Positions 1 through 10,440 of a stretch of 64,000 nt of DNA are shown one piece after another. Origin of the DNA: Glossina fuscipes (lineage: Eukaryota; Arthropoda; Insecta; Diptera; Glossinidae); the NCBI RefSeq assembly GCF_014805625.2, contig NW_023998464.1:186001-250000 (forward strand), given 5' to 3'. The position numbers and the translations under genes were made by a program. Below the pieces are notes generated by a model, which was not told the DNA's origin, searched no databases, and saw only the letters and a list, made by a program, of their open reading frames with translations. Positions within the stretch are counted from its first letter, which is position 1. Every line of letters starts with the position of its first letter.

Positions 1-559
1 GTGTTTTTCAGGGAAAATTGTACTAAAATTGAAATGTTGTTGTTGTTCACGTTTTGCTACATCTGTGCATATGCTTACACATAATTAATGAAAAGCTTAA
101 ATATAATTTCTGGAAATGTTGCTAAATAGTATATGATATGTCAACGTGTCGACATTATATCATTTTCTCACCCGTAAGGGATTATAACCTATGAACTGAT
201 TATCAAATTAATCGTACGGTTTTGTATGAAGCACACATTGCGCGAAATCTTCTTACAACAAATTATTTATCTACCATAATCCAATACTAGTGTAGCATAT
301 GTAAAAAATTTTAGCGAAAAATTGCAAATTTCAAGTGGGTCTGACGAAGAATCAAGGTAAGGCAATTGATAGAAATTGTAAATTCGCGAAACACGACTTA
401 ACCTTAAACTTTTTGAAAGAATGCAATGTGGAAGGAATTTTTAAAGATCCATATATAAAAGAGTAGAGGTTTATATCTTTTCGAGGAAAAATTAAAGTCA
501 GCTCCTTTTTTATAAGTTACACCACTGTCGGTACAATAGTATGTCACATTTGTGTATAT
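1..559. other. AT-rich non-coding DNA
   Basis: I see no supportable gene here. All frames are closed by frequent stops and there is no recognisable protein motif or repeat before the GTCY-type repeat that follows. Confidence 0.6.
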
Positions 560-564
560 GCAAC

Positions 565-838
565 AAACAGGAGGACTTCAGACAAATCCATGTTTTTTTA
601 TACCGATCGATGCAGAATCACTTTCTAAAGCGATCTAAGTTTTGTCTGTTCATCTGTCCGTCAATCCTTTTTATTTTCTTTTCCTCTACACACTGGCTTA
701 ATACCTGATTCATTGGCTTGTTTTGGCCAAAGGACGAACATTATTGAACAAGGATTGGATCGGGTCGCCATATAACATCTTATTTCGAAAGGTTGTTTTA
801 GAAATAACTATAGTAGGGATATATGGCATTTAATGGTG
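565..838 (+). repeat. mini-me-like GTCY repeat, family A
   Basis: The copy shows the family order: an ATCGATGCAGAATC block near 605, a degenerate GTCY core (TCTGTTCATCTGTCCGTC, about 644-664), then AAGGACGAACATTATTGAAC near 731 and the block CCATATAACATC near 768. The same blocks in the same order occur at 19.9 and 51.0 kb in this window. Mini-me elements of Diptera are known for a GTCY proto-microsatellite; they are short, non-coding and probably mobilised in trans. Boundaries are approximate. Confidence 0.6.
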
Positions 839-1941
839 AATCGTATTCCACTGCAGTGTTTTATAACAAAGCAATATAACAATTTTGATGTATTATTATA
901 TAAAGATCTAAAGATTAACACCTTACCGAAGAGATAGAGATATTTGCAGCCCTTACATACTTTCTGCTGGAACTTCATATTTTCATAAGCTATTTCAAAA
1001 TTAACATAAATGTTGCGAATTAATTTTATAATCAAACGAACAAAACTCTTATTGTGAATCGTATTTTCGGGAGGAAACTTTTTAAGTTATACTTTACATG
1101 TTTGACATCACTACCGTGTCTTATTAAAAGAGAGAACGCATATAATGCCAGTGTAAACTATAAAAAAAAAAAGAAAACAAACCAAACAGTAGCAAGAAAC
1201 TCATAAATTGTTGTGTAAACAGTTTAATAGCGAAAAACAACAGCAAACGAGAACAGCGCAACAAATTGTTATAATGCTGAGCTTAATGAGACATTCCATG
1301 GATAACGATCAAACATATAAAAACTGGTAAAAGCGAAGAAGAAACAAATAAAGAATAAAATCCATGAAACGCGCGTTGCATGCGAACGAATGGAAATTTT
1401 GCTGTAACGGCCGACGTTTGTTAAGTGCATTGAGAAGATTCCAAATGTGCAAATATTGCGATTGTAATTAAAGCCGCTTGCGATTTAAATAAATCTCTTT
1501 TTTGCAAATTTGCGTTTTCCGTATTGCGTCCGTTATCAGAGCAATAGCGGTTACGCAGCTTATATCATAGCGTGGATGGATTTAACCGAATCGGCTCGTA
1601 TCGCTTGAGATAAAGAATGAAATCTAGAAACAGAGAGAGACACTTTGATATTAACTATTCCAAGGCTATGCACGTAAACTTAATATCATAGACTAATTAA
1701 AGACCAGTCTTCAATTGCTAATTTGTTTACCATGCTTCCTTATTTCTCTCGGATAAGAGTATGAAAAATCAAAAAGCAAGAAATTTATATTCGCCCGATA
1801 AAAAAATTTCGATGTAAGAACCAGCCATAAGCTGTACAAGGAAGTCAGAGGAGAAAGTGGAAAGCAAAAGTATTTTTTCCATGAGATTTTGAAGAGGCTT
1901 CGAAACGTTTTTTTTTCCAAGGTTTACCTCTCTATTACGAC
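839..1941. other. Non-coding DNA, no gene seen
   Basis: AT-rich sequence with short A-runs near 1162. The stretch 1370-1560 is less repetitive and richer in CG dinucleotides than its surroundings, so it could hold a regulatory element, but nothing in the sequence proves this. Confidence 0.4.
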
Positions 1942-2040
1942 GAGCTTACATGTGATTTACACATACATGAGCTTACATGTGATTTACATATACACATTGC
2001 TTACATATACAAGAGCTTACATGTGATTTACGCATACTCT
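1942..2040 (+). repeat. Short tandem repeat, 27-29 bp unit
   Basis: The phrase GAGCTTACATGTGATTTAC occurs at about 1942, 1969 and 2013, each followed by a variable TATAC/ACATAC tail, with a shortened unit (TGCTTACATATAC) between the second and third copies. The array is about 100 bp and has no open frame of note. Confidence 0.8.
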
Positions 2041-5000
2041 CAAATCTTACGTGCGGCTGTCATTTATGCTAAATTCAGCTTTCTATCCTAATTTTGATAG
2101 CTTTAGGCTATTCATTCTCTGTTATTGGACGTGCGAAGCAAGACAAATGCCTGGATGAAGTTACATCGCCAAGTTGATCAAGAACAAATGTACAGTTATA
2201 GTTTTCCTAGCATTACATACGTGTTTGAATTGAGTTAAAAAGGCAAACAAATCTAATAAGCTCTCTCGTTGCAATGTCATGTTAATACAGTGGTTCAAAC
2301 AATTGCAAAATATGTTAAAAACTTGTGAGTTATAACAAACATTGGTGAAAGATTTCATGCAAACAGACATTGGCTTTAATGGAAGGTCATACAACTCTCT
2401 GACAAATTGCTGCGTAAGTGGTATTTAAAATTCCAAGTGATTCCTGTAACGGGGAGAAAAATTTGTGACCGAATTCTTACAAGCAGGACAGCAAGAAAGG
2501 TGCGCATTGTTACAATTTCATATATACGTTTCTTCGTCCGTCTCAGTCTTGTAAAAAATTGTTATACAACAAGTATAACAAGTATTTGAGACGAACTATA
2601 AAAAAAATGTATTTTAAGTAAGTTAATCGCTTTGCGCTATGAACAAGGTCACGTATTTGGATAATCTAAGCGATTGCACTTTGCACTGACCGAGTCTGTC
2701 ACTGTTACTGTATGGTTTAAAAATGTTCTTATTTTGTTATGTATATAACGGAGCATTCGCTACAACATAAGACATAAACCAGAAAGATGTAACAGTAATA
2801 AAGCCGATTACATTAATGATGCTGTTGGCCGTGATGATTATTTTATGTTGTTCATATAATTGCTAATATTTGCATGCATGGCGGCATGTGGTTTACGCCT
2901 TTCTTTTTTATTCCTTTTTATGTAATATTTTCCTTTTACAACTTGTAACGACATTGTGAGGAATATTTATTGTTTTTAACTCTGTTTTGCAGTCTAAGGC
3001 AAAAAGTTTTAAAAATCACATTAAGACCATTATTCTCTTCATTTATATATAGGATTATAAGTAAGTAATAATTTTTCTTTAAATTCTTCATATATTCTTC
3101 ATATATTAAATCTTATAAATTTTTATAATAATATTAAATTGTCGATTTCCCGCTCTGATGGACTCGTCACCGCAAATGCCATTCATGCGTCAGTGAATAA
3201 ATCACGTAAACATTGATTAAATAACGTAACCGCAAGAAATTGAATTCAAAGTAAATAGACAATGGATGTGCGTGTGTGTTTATGAAAGTTTGAATTAATT
3301 TAGCGGCAATCATCTATTTTTACAAAGCATATTCATATGCTTGTCCTTTTATTAATTTGAAAGAGAATTTAATTGTGCCGAGACTAGCGTTTCCTTGGAT
3401 TCAGGTTTCGGTTTTTAATACAAATGACTTTAGTAAAATTCAATTTCGATTTTATGTACACTCTAGGGATAAAAAGTAGTAAGAGAACAACTTATGCATT
3501 AAAAATTAATAACATTTTTTGAATATCGCTTGAACTACTGACTATTCGTTTGTGTAAAAGTGTGAATATTTTCGCAAATTCTTTTAAATCCAAATGAGTT
3601 TTGCAACACAAACGTTTTGCTTCATAGGAAATCAATCAACTTATCTTTGCACAGTAAACTAGCTCCAGCATTGTTTATCTCTAGCAAGCAATAGTACTTG
3701 AAGGACTAAGGTGCGAATGTAGTATATTATGATTTAATCCAACCAAATGGAACCGTCGCTCTTGAACGCTGCTAATTGAGCCAAAGACAGAACTCATAAG
3801 ATGTTATATCATCCATCCATCCATAGGGAGGATTCGACTAAACAGAAGACCCTTCAAAGTGAGCGTTTTGTTTAAGTAATTTTTTTTTTTTTTTAATATG
3901 GAAATATTACATTGTAGTCTCAATAAACATTTGTTCTCATAACAACAAAATATAAATTATAAACATTTGTGTAATTAACAGCAATTAGTTTTAAATGCAA
4001 ACCTTGTTACATTACTTTTCATATGCCTTTGTGATTATGGAAATGAGAATCACTTGCAGTAAAGCAAAACTAATATGTCTATCTTACACTTAACCCTTCA
4101 AGCAATAAAACAACAATTTACTAGGTGTGCCTTTATGAGTAAAGTTTTCAAGAACGAAAGCAAACCAGTGAATAAATAACTTGAATAATTGGAAACGGGA
4201 AACGTTACTTTAGTTGTTTTTTCTTAGCCCAACGATGCAATACTCGAAACTTTCTACAAGGAACTGATTGAGTCATCCAAGTACGGGTGATTTCCTTAAA
4301 CGTATATAAAACTGTATATGGATCTGCAGAGTTTATGTGTCAAAGTTCCCCTTCTCAATAGAGGCCATTCAAAAATTTACTCAGGTTCGCCTTAATTTTG
4401 TTTCGATTATTAATTCTCGCGCTAGGATCGTGAAACTTGTATATCTAGCATGCATTTGCCCTTTCAAGTAAAGAGAGACAAAAAAAAAATGAAATCATCA
4501 TAAACCAGAACTAATCGCTGAACATAAATGAAAAATGTCCTCATCTTTCTAGTATCCGGCTAAAAAAGTAGTCTAATAGTTGGAAAGCTTTACTATTCTT
4601 CTGCGATTCGTGTCTTCTTGTCTTTAGACTGATCGAAGATGCCTATATGCCTTAGTTCTGCTATCAAAATCGTATCCTTACAACGTCATTTTCTTAATAA
4701 GTTTTAATTAATATATTGTCAATATATAGTCAAATTATCACTTGTTTTCCTTCGTCGTCTTGAGCACTTCGAGATAAATAAATAGAGGAATCGGAAAAGT
4801 GAATACTTATATACATATGTTTTCAAATATTAATTAAGGGCTTATTAAGACAACGTAATGCATGCAACGTAATTTATAGGCCAAGGGTATGCGTAGCTAA
4901 TTTAATGTTTCTTCGATTACATGGTTCTTTGATTACATGTTATAATTAATTGGCACACCCACGGGCGATTCTGGTATGTCTTGTCAGGATAATTTCTGTG

Positions 5001-5074
5001 GTGCTACTGCTTATGAATTGTTCATAATATAAATTTGATTGACAATAGATAAATAAATATGTCAAACATGTGTT

Positions 5075-5109
<35 letters not shown>

Positions 5110-6259
5110 GTGTAATAAACAAAACGTCATTTCATACGTATGCATTGAATGTGTGTGCATCGTAAGTAAAACAAAAACTTGTAGACAATTTGTTTCGTTG
5201 TAAACTCCAATAAAAAGCTTGAATGAAATAATTAAGTGATGCATTTGGATATGTACACGTGCATATGTGGACGGAGGACAAATCTGGTCTACATTCTACG
5301 TTTCACATGTAGTGGCTTTGATGATAGCAAGTCAAAGCAAAGTACGTTTGCGTATCCGTGCATAAGTGAATCTACCTAAGTAAATTTTTAATTAAATTTG
5401 TAATGTAAAAATAAAAAAAAAAAAATAGATACAAACGATAACACCTGATATGCTCGCATATGTATGTATGTTCATGTAAGCAAACGCCGATTCTAAAAAG
5501 TTAGAATTGACATTGAATGTCCGACATATTTTTTATTTCAATTAATTTAGGTAAAAATGTTTTAAATTACATTTTAAAGTTTGTTTTTAACAACTTTTTT
5601 ATTTTTATTTATTTATTTTTTTTTTTTTTATTTTCATTCGTAACCTGCAGCTACTGTTATCCAATTACAAATTTATTTTAACTTTTCCCATTTTTCTTTT
5701 CTTCAAACTCGTTACATAAGTGGGTACTTGTGTACTACTAGAATAATTCTTACTCTTTGCTTTAGCTTTGTTTTTCTCTCTCTTTCTTTTCCTTTTAGAC
5801 ATGATACGATTTATTCATTTCAATAGTTTATAACACAGGAAACTTAAAGGAAAAATAAAAAAAAATTAAAAGAAACGAAAATAAATTCACATTTTGATCT
5901 CTTATTGCATTCAATCAAATGTCTTTGATTTGTAAAATTAAGTGAGAGAGCGCTTGACTGCAGTACACTTGCCTCTTCATTTTCATTTTCAATCGCCACT
6001 TGTTGTAAGCGAACGCAAAGGAGCACATTTCGGTTTTCTTTTGTAATCAAAATTAAATCTAGCCATTCGTTTAAGCGATGCGCGAAAGGTCATCAACATC
6101 GATCGAGTAGCTTGCAATTGTCATACTAACAGCTGATGTTCAATTACTTTAATTATTAAATAGACATAGCATAATAGGGAACATATTAGTGCAGGCAGCA
6201 GTTTAGGAATAGCAATCGCAAGTTTATAAATTCCTTAGAATTCGACTGTAGTTTTAATA
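2041..6259. other. AT-rich intergenic or intronic DNA with simple repeats
   Basis: No gene is supportable. Visible items are a CATC microsatellite near 3820, a TC run at about 5077-5107, T-rich and A-rich runs near 3880, 5410 and 5610, and scattered TA-rich tracts. The small ORFs are interrupted and lack any recognisable motif. Confidence 0.5.
5077..5107. repeat. (TC)n microsatellite
   Basis: A near-perfect dinucleotide run of about 30 bases. It creates an artefactual Arg/Glu-rich ORF on the minus strand. Confidence 0.9.
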
Positions 6260-6438
6260 AAATGATTATTTATTTATTTATTTTATTCCACTTATACTAG
6301 AAACTCAACTAAACAAGTAGCAGTCGAGTTCAATAGGCTCTTAATGCAAAACTAATATTAATTAACAATAAAATTGAGTATAAGCATAATAAAACAAATA
6401 AGAAGAAAAAAAAAAAAAGAAAAAGAAAAAAGAAAAAA

Positions 6439-6538
6439 NNNNNNNNNNNNNNNNNNNNNNNNNNNNNNNNNNNNNNNNNNNNNNNNNNNNNNNNNNNNNN
6501 NNNNNNNNNNNNNNNNNNNNNNNNNNNNNNNNNNNNNN
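6439..6538. other. Assembly gap, 100 N
   Basis: Exactly 100 unknown bases, a customary placeholder length. The gap lies next to an A/G-rich low-complexity stretch (6400-6438) within the LINE 3' region, so true length and sequence are unknown and the last residues of the LINE ORF are missing. Confidence 0.99.
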
Positions 6539-6539
6539 A

Positions 6540-9198
6540 AATACGACATAGGTAAATCGCGCGTATTAAGCAATGTTGCTTTAATGGACTTTAAAGAGTC
6601 CGATAACGAGAATAAGTGGTAGACGTCATTTAGGTTCTTGCAAACGACTCTGAGCGGATTGAACAGCTCATAATTAAATTTACACTGATTAAGCTTTACC
6701 AAGATAAAGTGCCTAGAGAAGCGGTTAGGGACATTGAAGCTTACTTCACCAAGTAATGAAGGCGAGTCAATAGCACCATTTATTACTTTAATTAGAAAGG
6801 AAACGCCAAGAACAAATCTACGTTTCTCAAGAGACGGTAGGGACAGCAGAAGCAACCTATTTTCATACGGAGGAAGAGAGGCAATCGGATCCCAACCCAA
6901 ATTTCTAAGGGCAAACAGCAAGAATTGCTTTTGAACTGATTCAATTGAATCTACGTAGCACCTATATGAAGGAGACCACACAACTGAGGCATACTCGAGT
7001 ATGGGTCTAACCAAACACATGTACAGCCTTTTCGTAATGTAGGGATCATCAAGCTCTTTGGACCACCTTTTTATAAAACCAAGCGCGGACCTAGCTTTGC
7101 TAATCGAGAGCTCAATATGCAAGTTAAAACGTAACCTATGGTCAAATAGGACGCCTAAATCCGTAATCGAATCGACGTCCTCCAACTTATGCGAATCTAT
7201 GAAATACTGAGTAATGAATGACTTTCTTCTTGAGAATGAAAGCTTCTTACATTTACTCAGATTTAGTTGCAGGAGATTCAAAGAGCACCATGCAACAAAA
7301 TTATCTAAATCACCTTGAAGCTGATGTCATTGCGATTCAACAGAGAAGGAAGAAAACAGTTTCACATCATCAGCATACATTAAGATCTGGCTGGAATTAA
7401 CCACCGATGGGAGATCGTTAATGTATAAACTAAATAAAATGGGACCCAAGTGACTTCCTTGAGGTACGCCAGACGTAACGGGGAATTCATCCGAGCTAAT
7501 GAAGTTAAACAAAACTCTGAAGGATCTATTGTGCAGATAAGAGCTTATCCATTTCACTAAGTAGGGTGGGAAACCAGAGGCTTGGAGTTTAAAGATAAGT
7601 AGTCTATGGTTAACCAAATCAAATGCTTTGCTTAAATCAGTGTAAATAACATCTGTGCGAGAGCCACTAGAAAAAGCCTTGAAAACATGACAGGTAAACT
7701 CTAACAAGTTGGTGACTGTAGATCGCCCTTTCCGAAAGCCGTGCTGGTGCGGAGAAATATACGAATTAATGGCAAAGGCTAAATGCTGAGTCACAATACG
7801 CTCGAACAACTTGGGCAAGACACTCAACTTGGCTATGCCTCTGTAGTTCTCAACAAATTGTCTACTTCCACTCTTGTGGATAGGAATAAGGAAACTACTC
7901 TTCCAACATGAAGGGAAAACACCTGAACACAAGGACATGTTAAAAATCTTTGAGATCACACCACACAACTCGACAGCGCAAGATTTAAGTACACATGATG
8001 GAATTCCATCAGGTCCAGGCGAACAACTGTATTTTAGAGAACTTAACCCTTTGAAAACATCATCTTCCGAAATAACCAAGTTAGGTATTGAAACCGAGTT
8101 AGTTATAGGATATGGGTAGTTTGCTGATAACTCAAAATTAGCAATCGAAAAGTTTCGTCGGAAATACTCAGCAAATAGATTTGAGATTTCAAAATCATCC
8201 GAGGAACCAGAGCCATTAAAAGAAACATGAGAGGGATATGTGGAAATTTTTCTTTTAGAGTTAACAAATTTAAAGAAGAATTTAGGATTAGCAAACAGAG
8301 AGGATTTAATGAACTGAAGGTATCTGCAGTAATAATGATGGTTGAGGGAGTTAAATCTATGCCTCGCCACCGAGTAAGCGAAATAGTCACGCGCAGAGCC
8401 ACTTTTCGAATATTTTTTGAATAGCGAGTTTTTTCTATTCTTGTGATATTTAATTGTCTTATTAAACCACGGGGGACATCTGCTTCGAGGTCGACAATGC
8501 TTGATCGGAACAGATGCAGCAATAGCTAGATTTAATGTATTGTAGAACGATGGCATTAAGTTTTCAATACTACCGGTTGAGAAATCAAGCGTCAGATGTG
8601 AAAGACGATGTTTTAGTAATACAATATTGATTTTATGAAAATCATAATAATTATTTAAACAAGTTTGAGTTGGCACATTAAGGCATTCCAACAAACCATC
8701 ATTAATATGATGAAAGGAAATGCATATTGATGGATGATAAGGATCCTCAGGTAAACTAAAAGGTGGGCAACGATTTACGTAAATCTCGGGAAAATTGGCA
8801 AAGCAGAGATCAAGCAGTCTACCATTACAATTAGGGGTACGATTATATTGAACCAAATTGTGATCAAACAATTCATTAAAGAACACAACAGCCCTATCAG
8901 ACGTTGAAGTAGGAACCAAGCAGCCAGAATTATCAGTGTTACACCAAGTGACTTGAGGCAAATTGAAGTCACCCAATGCAACGACCAAATCGGTGGGTCT
9001 AGACCGCTTGGCCACTTCACAAATGAGGGCAGCGTGTTTCCCGTAAATGGAGATATCAGAATTTGGGGGAATATAGGAGCAGGTTATGAATAGATGTTTA
9101 TCAGGCATATTCGCACGAATAGCGATAAATTCAACGTCAGGAGAAGTGGGAAATTCAATTAAATTGGACTTACCAAAACAATAAATCTTCTCTTTATT
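6540..9198 (-). pseudogene. LINE ORF2: endonuclease and reverse transcriptase, one in-frame stop
   Basis: The reading frame is open from 9198 and encodes the machinery for target nicking and target-primed reverse transcription. Counting from the ATG at 9108, an endonuclease motif ALGDFNLP sits at residues 44-51, followed by the DPYHPS motif that takes the place of the usual SDH. Reverse transcriptase motifs follow in order: HGFRKGRSTVTNLLEF, YTDLSKAFDLVNH (catalytic Asp), GVPQGSHLGPILF, and MYADDVKLF (catalytic YADD, residues 578-581). A single TGA at 7327-7329 interrupts the frame; the same frame resumes at once (HQLQGDLDNFVAWCSLNL) and runs to the assembly gap at 6538 through a typical C-terminal region (RLYMCLVRPILEYASVVWSP). 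With the truncated start and the stop the copy is not expected to be functional. No ORF1 or nucleic-acid-binding domain is present. Confidence 0.9.
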
Positions 9199-9860
9199 TT
9201 AGAATAACCAAAACCATGTTTGAATTAACTGGATGCACGTCATGTAACTACCTCGACATAAATGGCGCAGCCGTCAAATCGAGTGAATACGAGGAGCGAT
9301 TGCTTTCAGTCACCTCCTCATAGTTCTTACTACTTGAAATTGCAGGAAGAAAAAGAAATGTGTCAAGGAGGCAAATTGTTGCTTCTTCAGACAAATTCAT
9401 TTAAATCTCATTACTTGACAGACTGTAGAATTGCTTCCTTATGTTTTCAACTTGACCTTCAGGTTAGCAATTAGCTGATTCAGTTGACGAATATATGATA
9501 ACAGTACCTTGGCATAGATTTCTAGTATCCGATGCATGTATGTTTTGCGCTACTCTACTTTGGAGCTGCAGTTTAGGTCATCTGTAATTGGCAATATCGC
9601 GATACTACTTGTTACTAATGGGATTTCACAGGACAAGATAATATCTTTGTAGACACAAATGTTCTGATCTCTACGGTGGGCTGTCTTTAGCATTATCGGG
9701 CATCTTTTTTTTGTGTGAGATTGAGCACATCGTTGCTCTCAGCATGCCTTCAATCTTAGCTATTTGCTTACTCCACTTGATGTTTGTAATGGAAGCGAAC
9801 ACAACTTTTGACTAAGAAGTACTTATGCGTAGTTTTATTTTAATACCCGCTATGGACTGG
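9199..9860. other. Flanking DNA, no gene seen
   Basis: Sequence between the truncated LINE and the LTR-like module. Short ORFs occur on both strands, but none shows a recognisable motif or continues the LINE endonuclease frame. Confidence 0.5.
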
Positions 9861-9991
9861 GGGTTACAAGTTTTTTGCATACTGTAACCCTGATTGCTGA
9901 CGAACCACGCCCTCGTATACAACTATCAGCAGGTGCTCCGAATAAATGCAGCTGTCAGCTGTCATCGACTCGACAGAACAGAGAGAAAGCT

Positions 9992-10195
9992 CGGTGAAGT
10001 CGAACTAACCGTATCGTGAAAGGAGTTTGCCCCAGTTTCCTTCGTAGGAAAAAGTGAAAAGCGGTGAAGTCTAGCTTCTCTCATCGTAGAAAGAGTTTGT
10101 CAGAGTTTCATATCCGGTTTGATTCGAATGAGGAAAGGGAGATCTCGGTGAAGCCGAACTGTCGTTCATTAACAGTTTTCTTCTTTCTCTCACCT
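9992..10195 (+). repeat. Degenerate direct repeats upstream of a TATA box
   Basis: Units start with CGGTGAAG at 9992, 10062 and 10146. The first two also share the internal block GAAAGGAGTTTGCCCCAG / GAAAGAGTTTGTCAGAG, offset by 71 bases, which supports a tandem origin of about 70 bp; the second unit is about 84 bp and the third is partial. Repeated modules here resemble enhancer repeats of a U3 region. Confidence 0.65.
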
Positions 10196-10228
10196 GCAAG
10201 TTTTACACGATATCGTTTAAACATTGCC

Positions 10229-10238
10229 TATATAAAAG
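10229..10238 (+). promoter_or_regulatory. TATA box
   Basis: TATATAAAAG matches a consensus TATA box. Initiation would be expected about 30 bases downstream, near 10260, where the hairpin begins. An AT-rich genome yields chance TATA boxes, so support comes only from this arrangement. Confidence 0.4.
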
Positions 10239-10259
10239 CACGCAATATTTATTGGAATT

Positions 10260-10310
10260 CTATTGTGTCTACGGGACTAAAATGGAAAACGATTTTAGTC
10301 CTCACAATAG
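10260..10310 (+). other. Strong 51-nt hairpin at the predicted transcript start
   Basis: The arms are perfect: CTATTGTG (10260-10267) pairs with CACAATAG (10303-10310), and GGACTAAAAT (10274-10283) pairs with ATTTTAGTCC (10292-10301). The loop is 8 bases and there is a 6-by-1 asymmetric internal loop. Eighteen perfect pairs are unlikely by chance over this span. If transcription starts near 10260, the hairpin would form the 5' end of the RNA. Confidence 0.7.
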
Positions 10311-10440
10311 ACAACAGAAAGTTTTACAAAAACGAAAGATTCTTATATTATTTACTTAGTAGCAATGTCGCAACGCGTCAGAGTTTGTGTTCTAATATAT
10401 TAAGTTATATATTAACAACAAAGCATCCTTTCGAAATATG

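Larger units (their letters stand above)
6260..9198 (-). mobile_element. 5'-truncated Jockey/CR1-type LINE
   Basis: A non-LTR retrotransposon lying on the minus strand. It retains the C-terminal half of the endonuclease domain, a full reverse transcriptase core and the C-terminal region of ORF2. On its own strand the 3' end carries a run of AAAT units (about 6268-6295), consistent with target-primed insertion. The 5' end is lost: the endonuclease frame opens only at 9198, inside the domain, about 90 residues late compared with complete family members. A 7-base match, TTAGAAT (6235-6241 and 9199-9205), could be a target-site duplication, but it is short enough to be chance. Confidence 0.85.
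9861..10440 (+). promoter_or_regulatory. LTR-like promoter module, possible solo LTR
   Basis: The segment combines features in the order expected of a retrotransposon LTR. An inverted repeat GGGTTACA/TGTAACCC (9861-9868, 9883-9890) places a TGT start at 9883. Direct repeats beginning with CGGTGAAG follow at 9992, 10062 and 10146, then TATATAAAAG at 10229-10238, then a strong hairpin starting 29 bases downstream of the TATAAAAG box. No gag or pol frame follows, so if this is an LTR it is solitary. I could not find convincing terminal CA and target-site duplications, so the right border is arbitrary. A cellular promoter is the alternative. Confidence 0.4.

Noticed and set aside
5062..5244. ORF with an Arg-Glu repeat
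   Set aside because: Translation of the TC microsatellite; the similar ORF at 10717-10914 has the same cause.
7874..8522. Several ORFs on both strands inside the LINE
   Set aside because: They are alternate-frame shadows of the reverse transcriptase frame.
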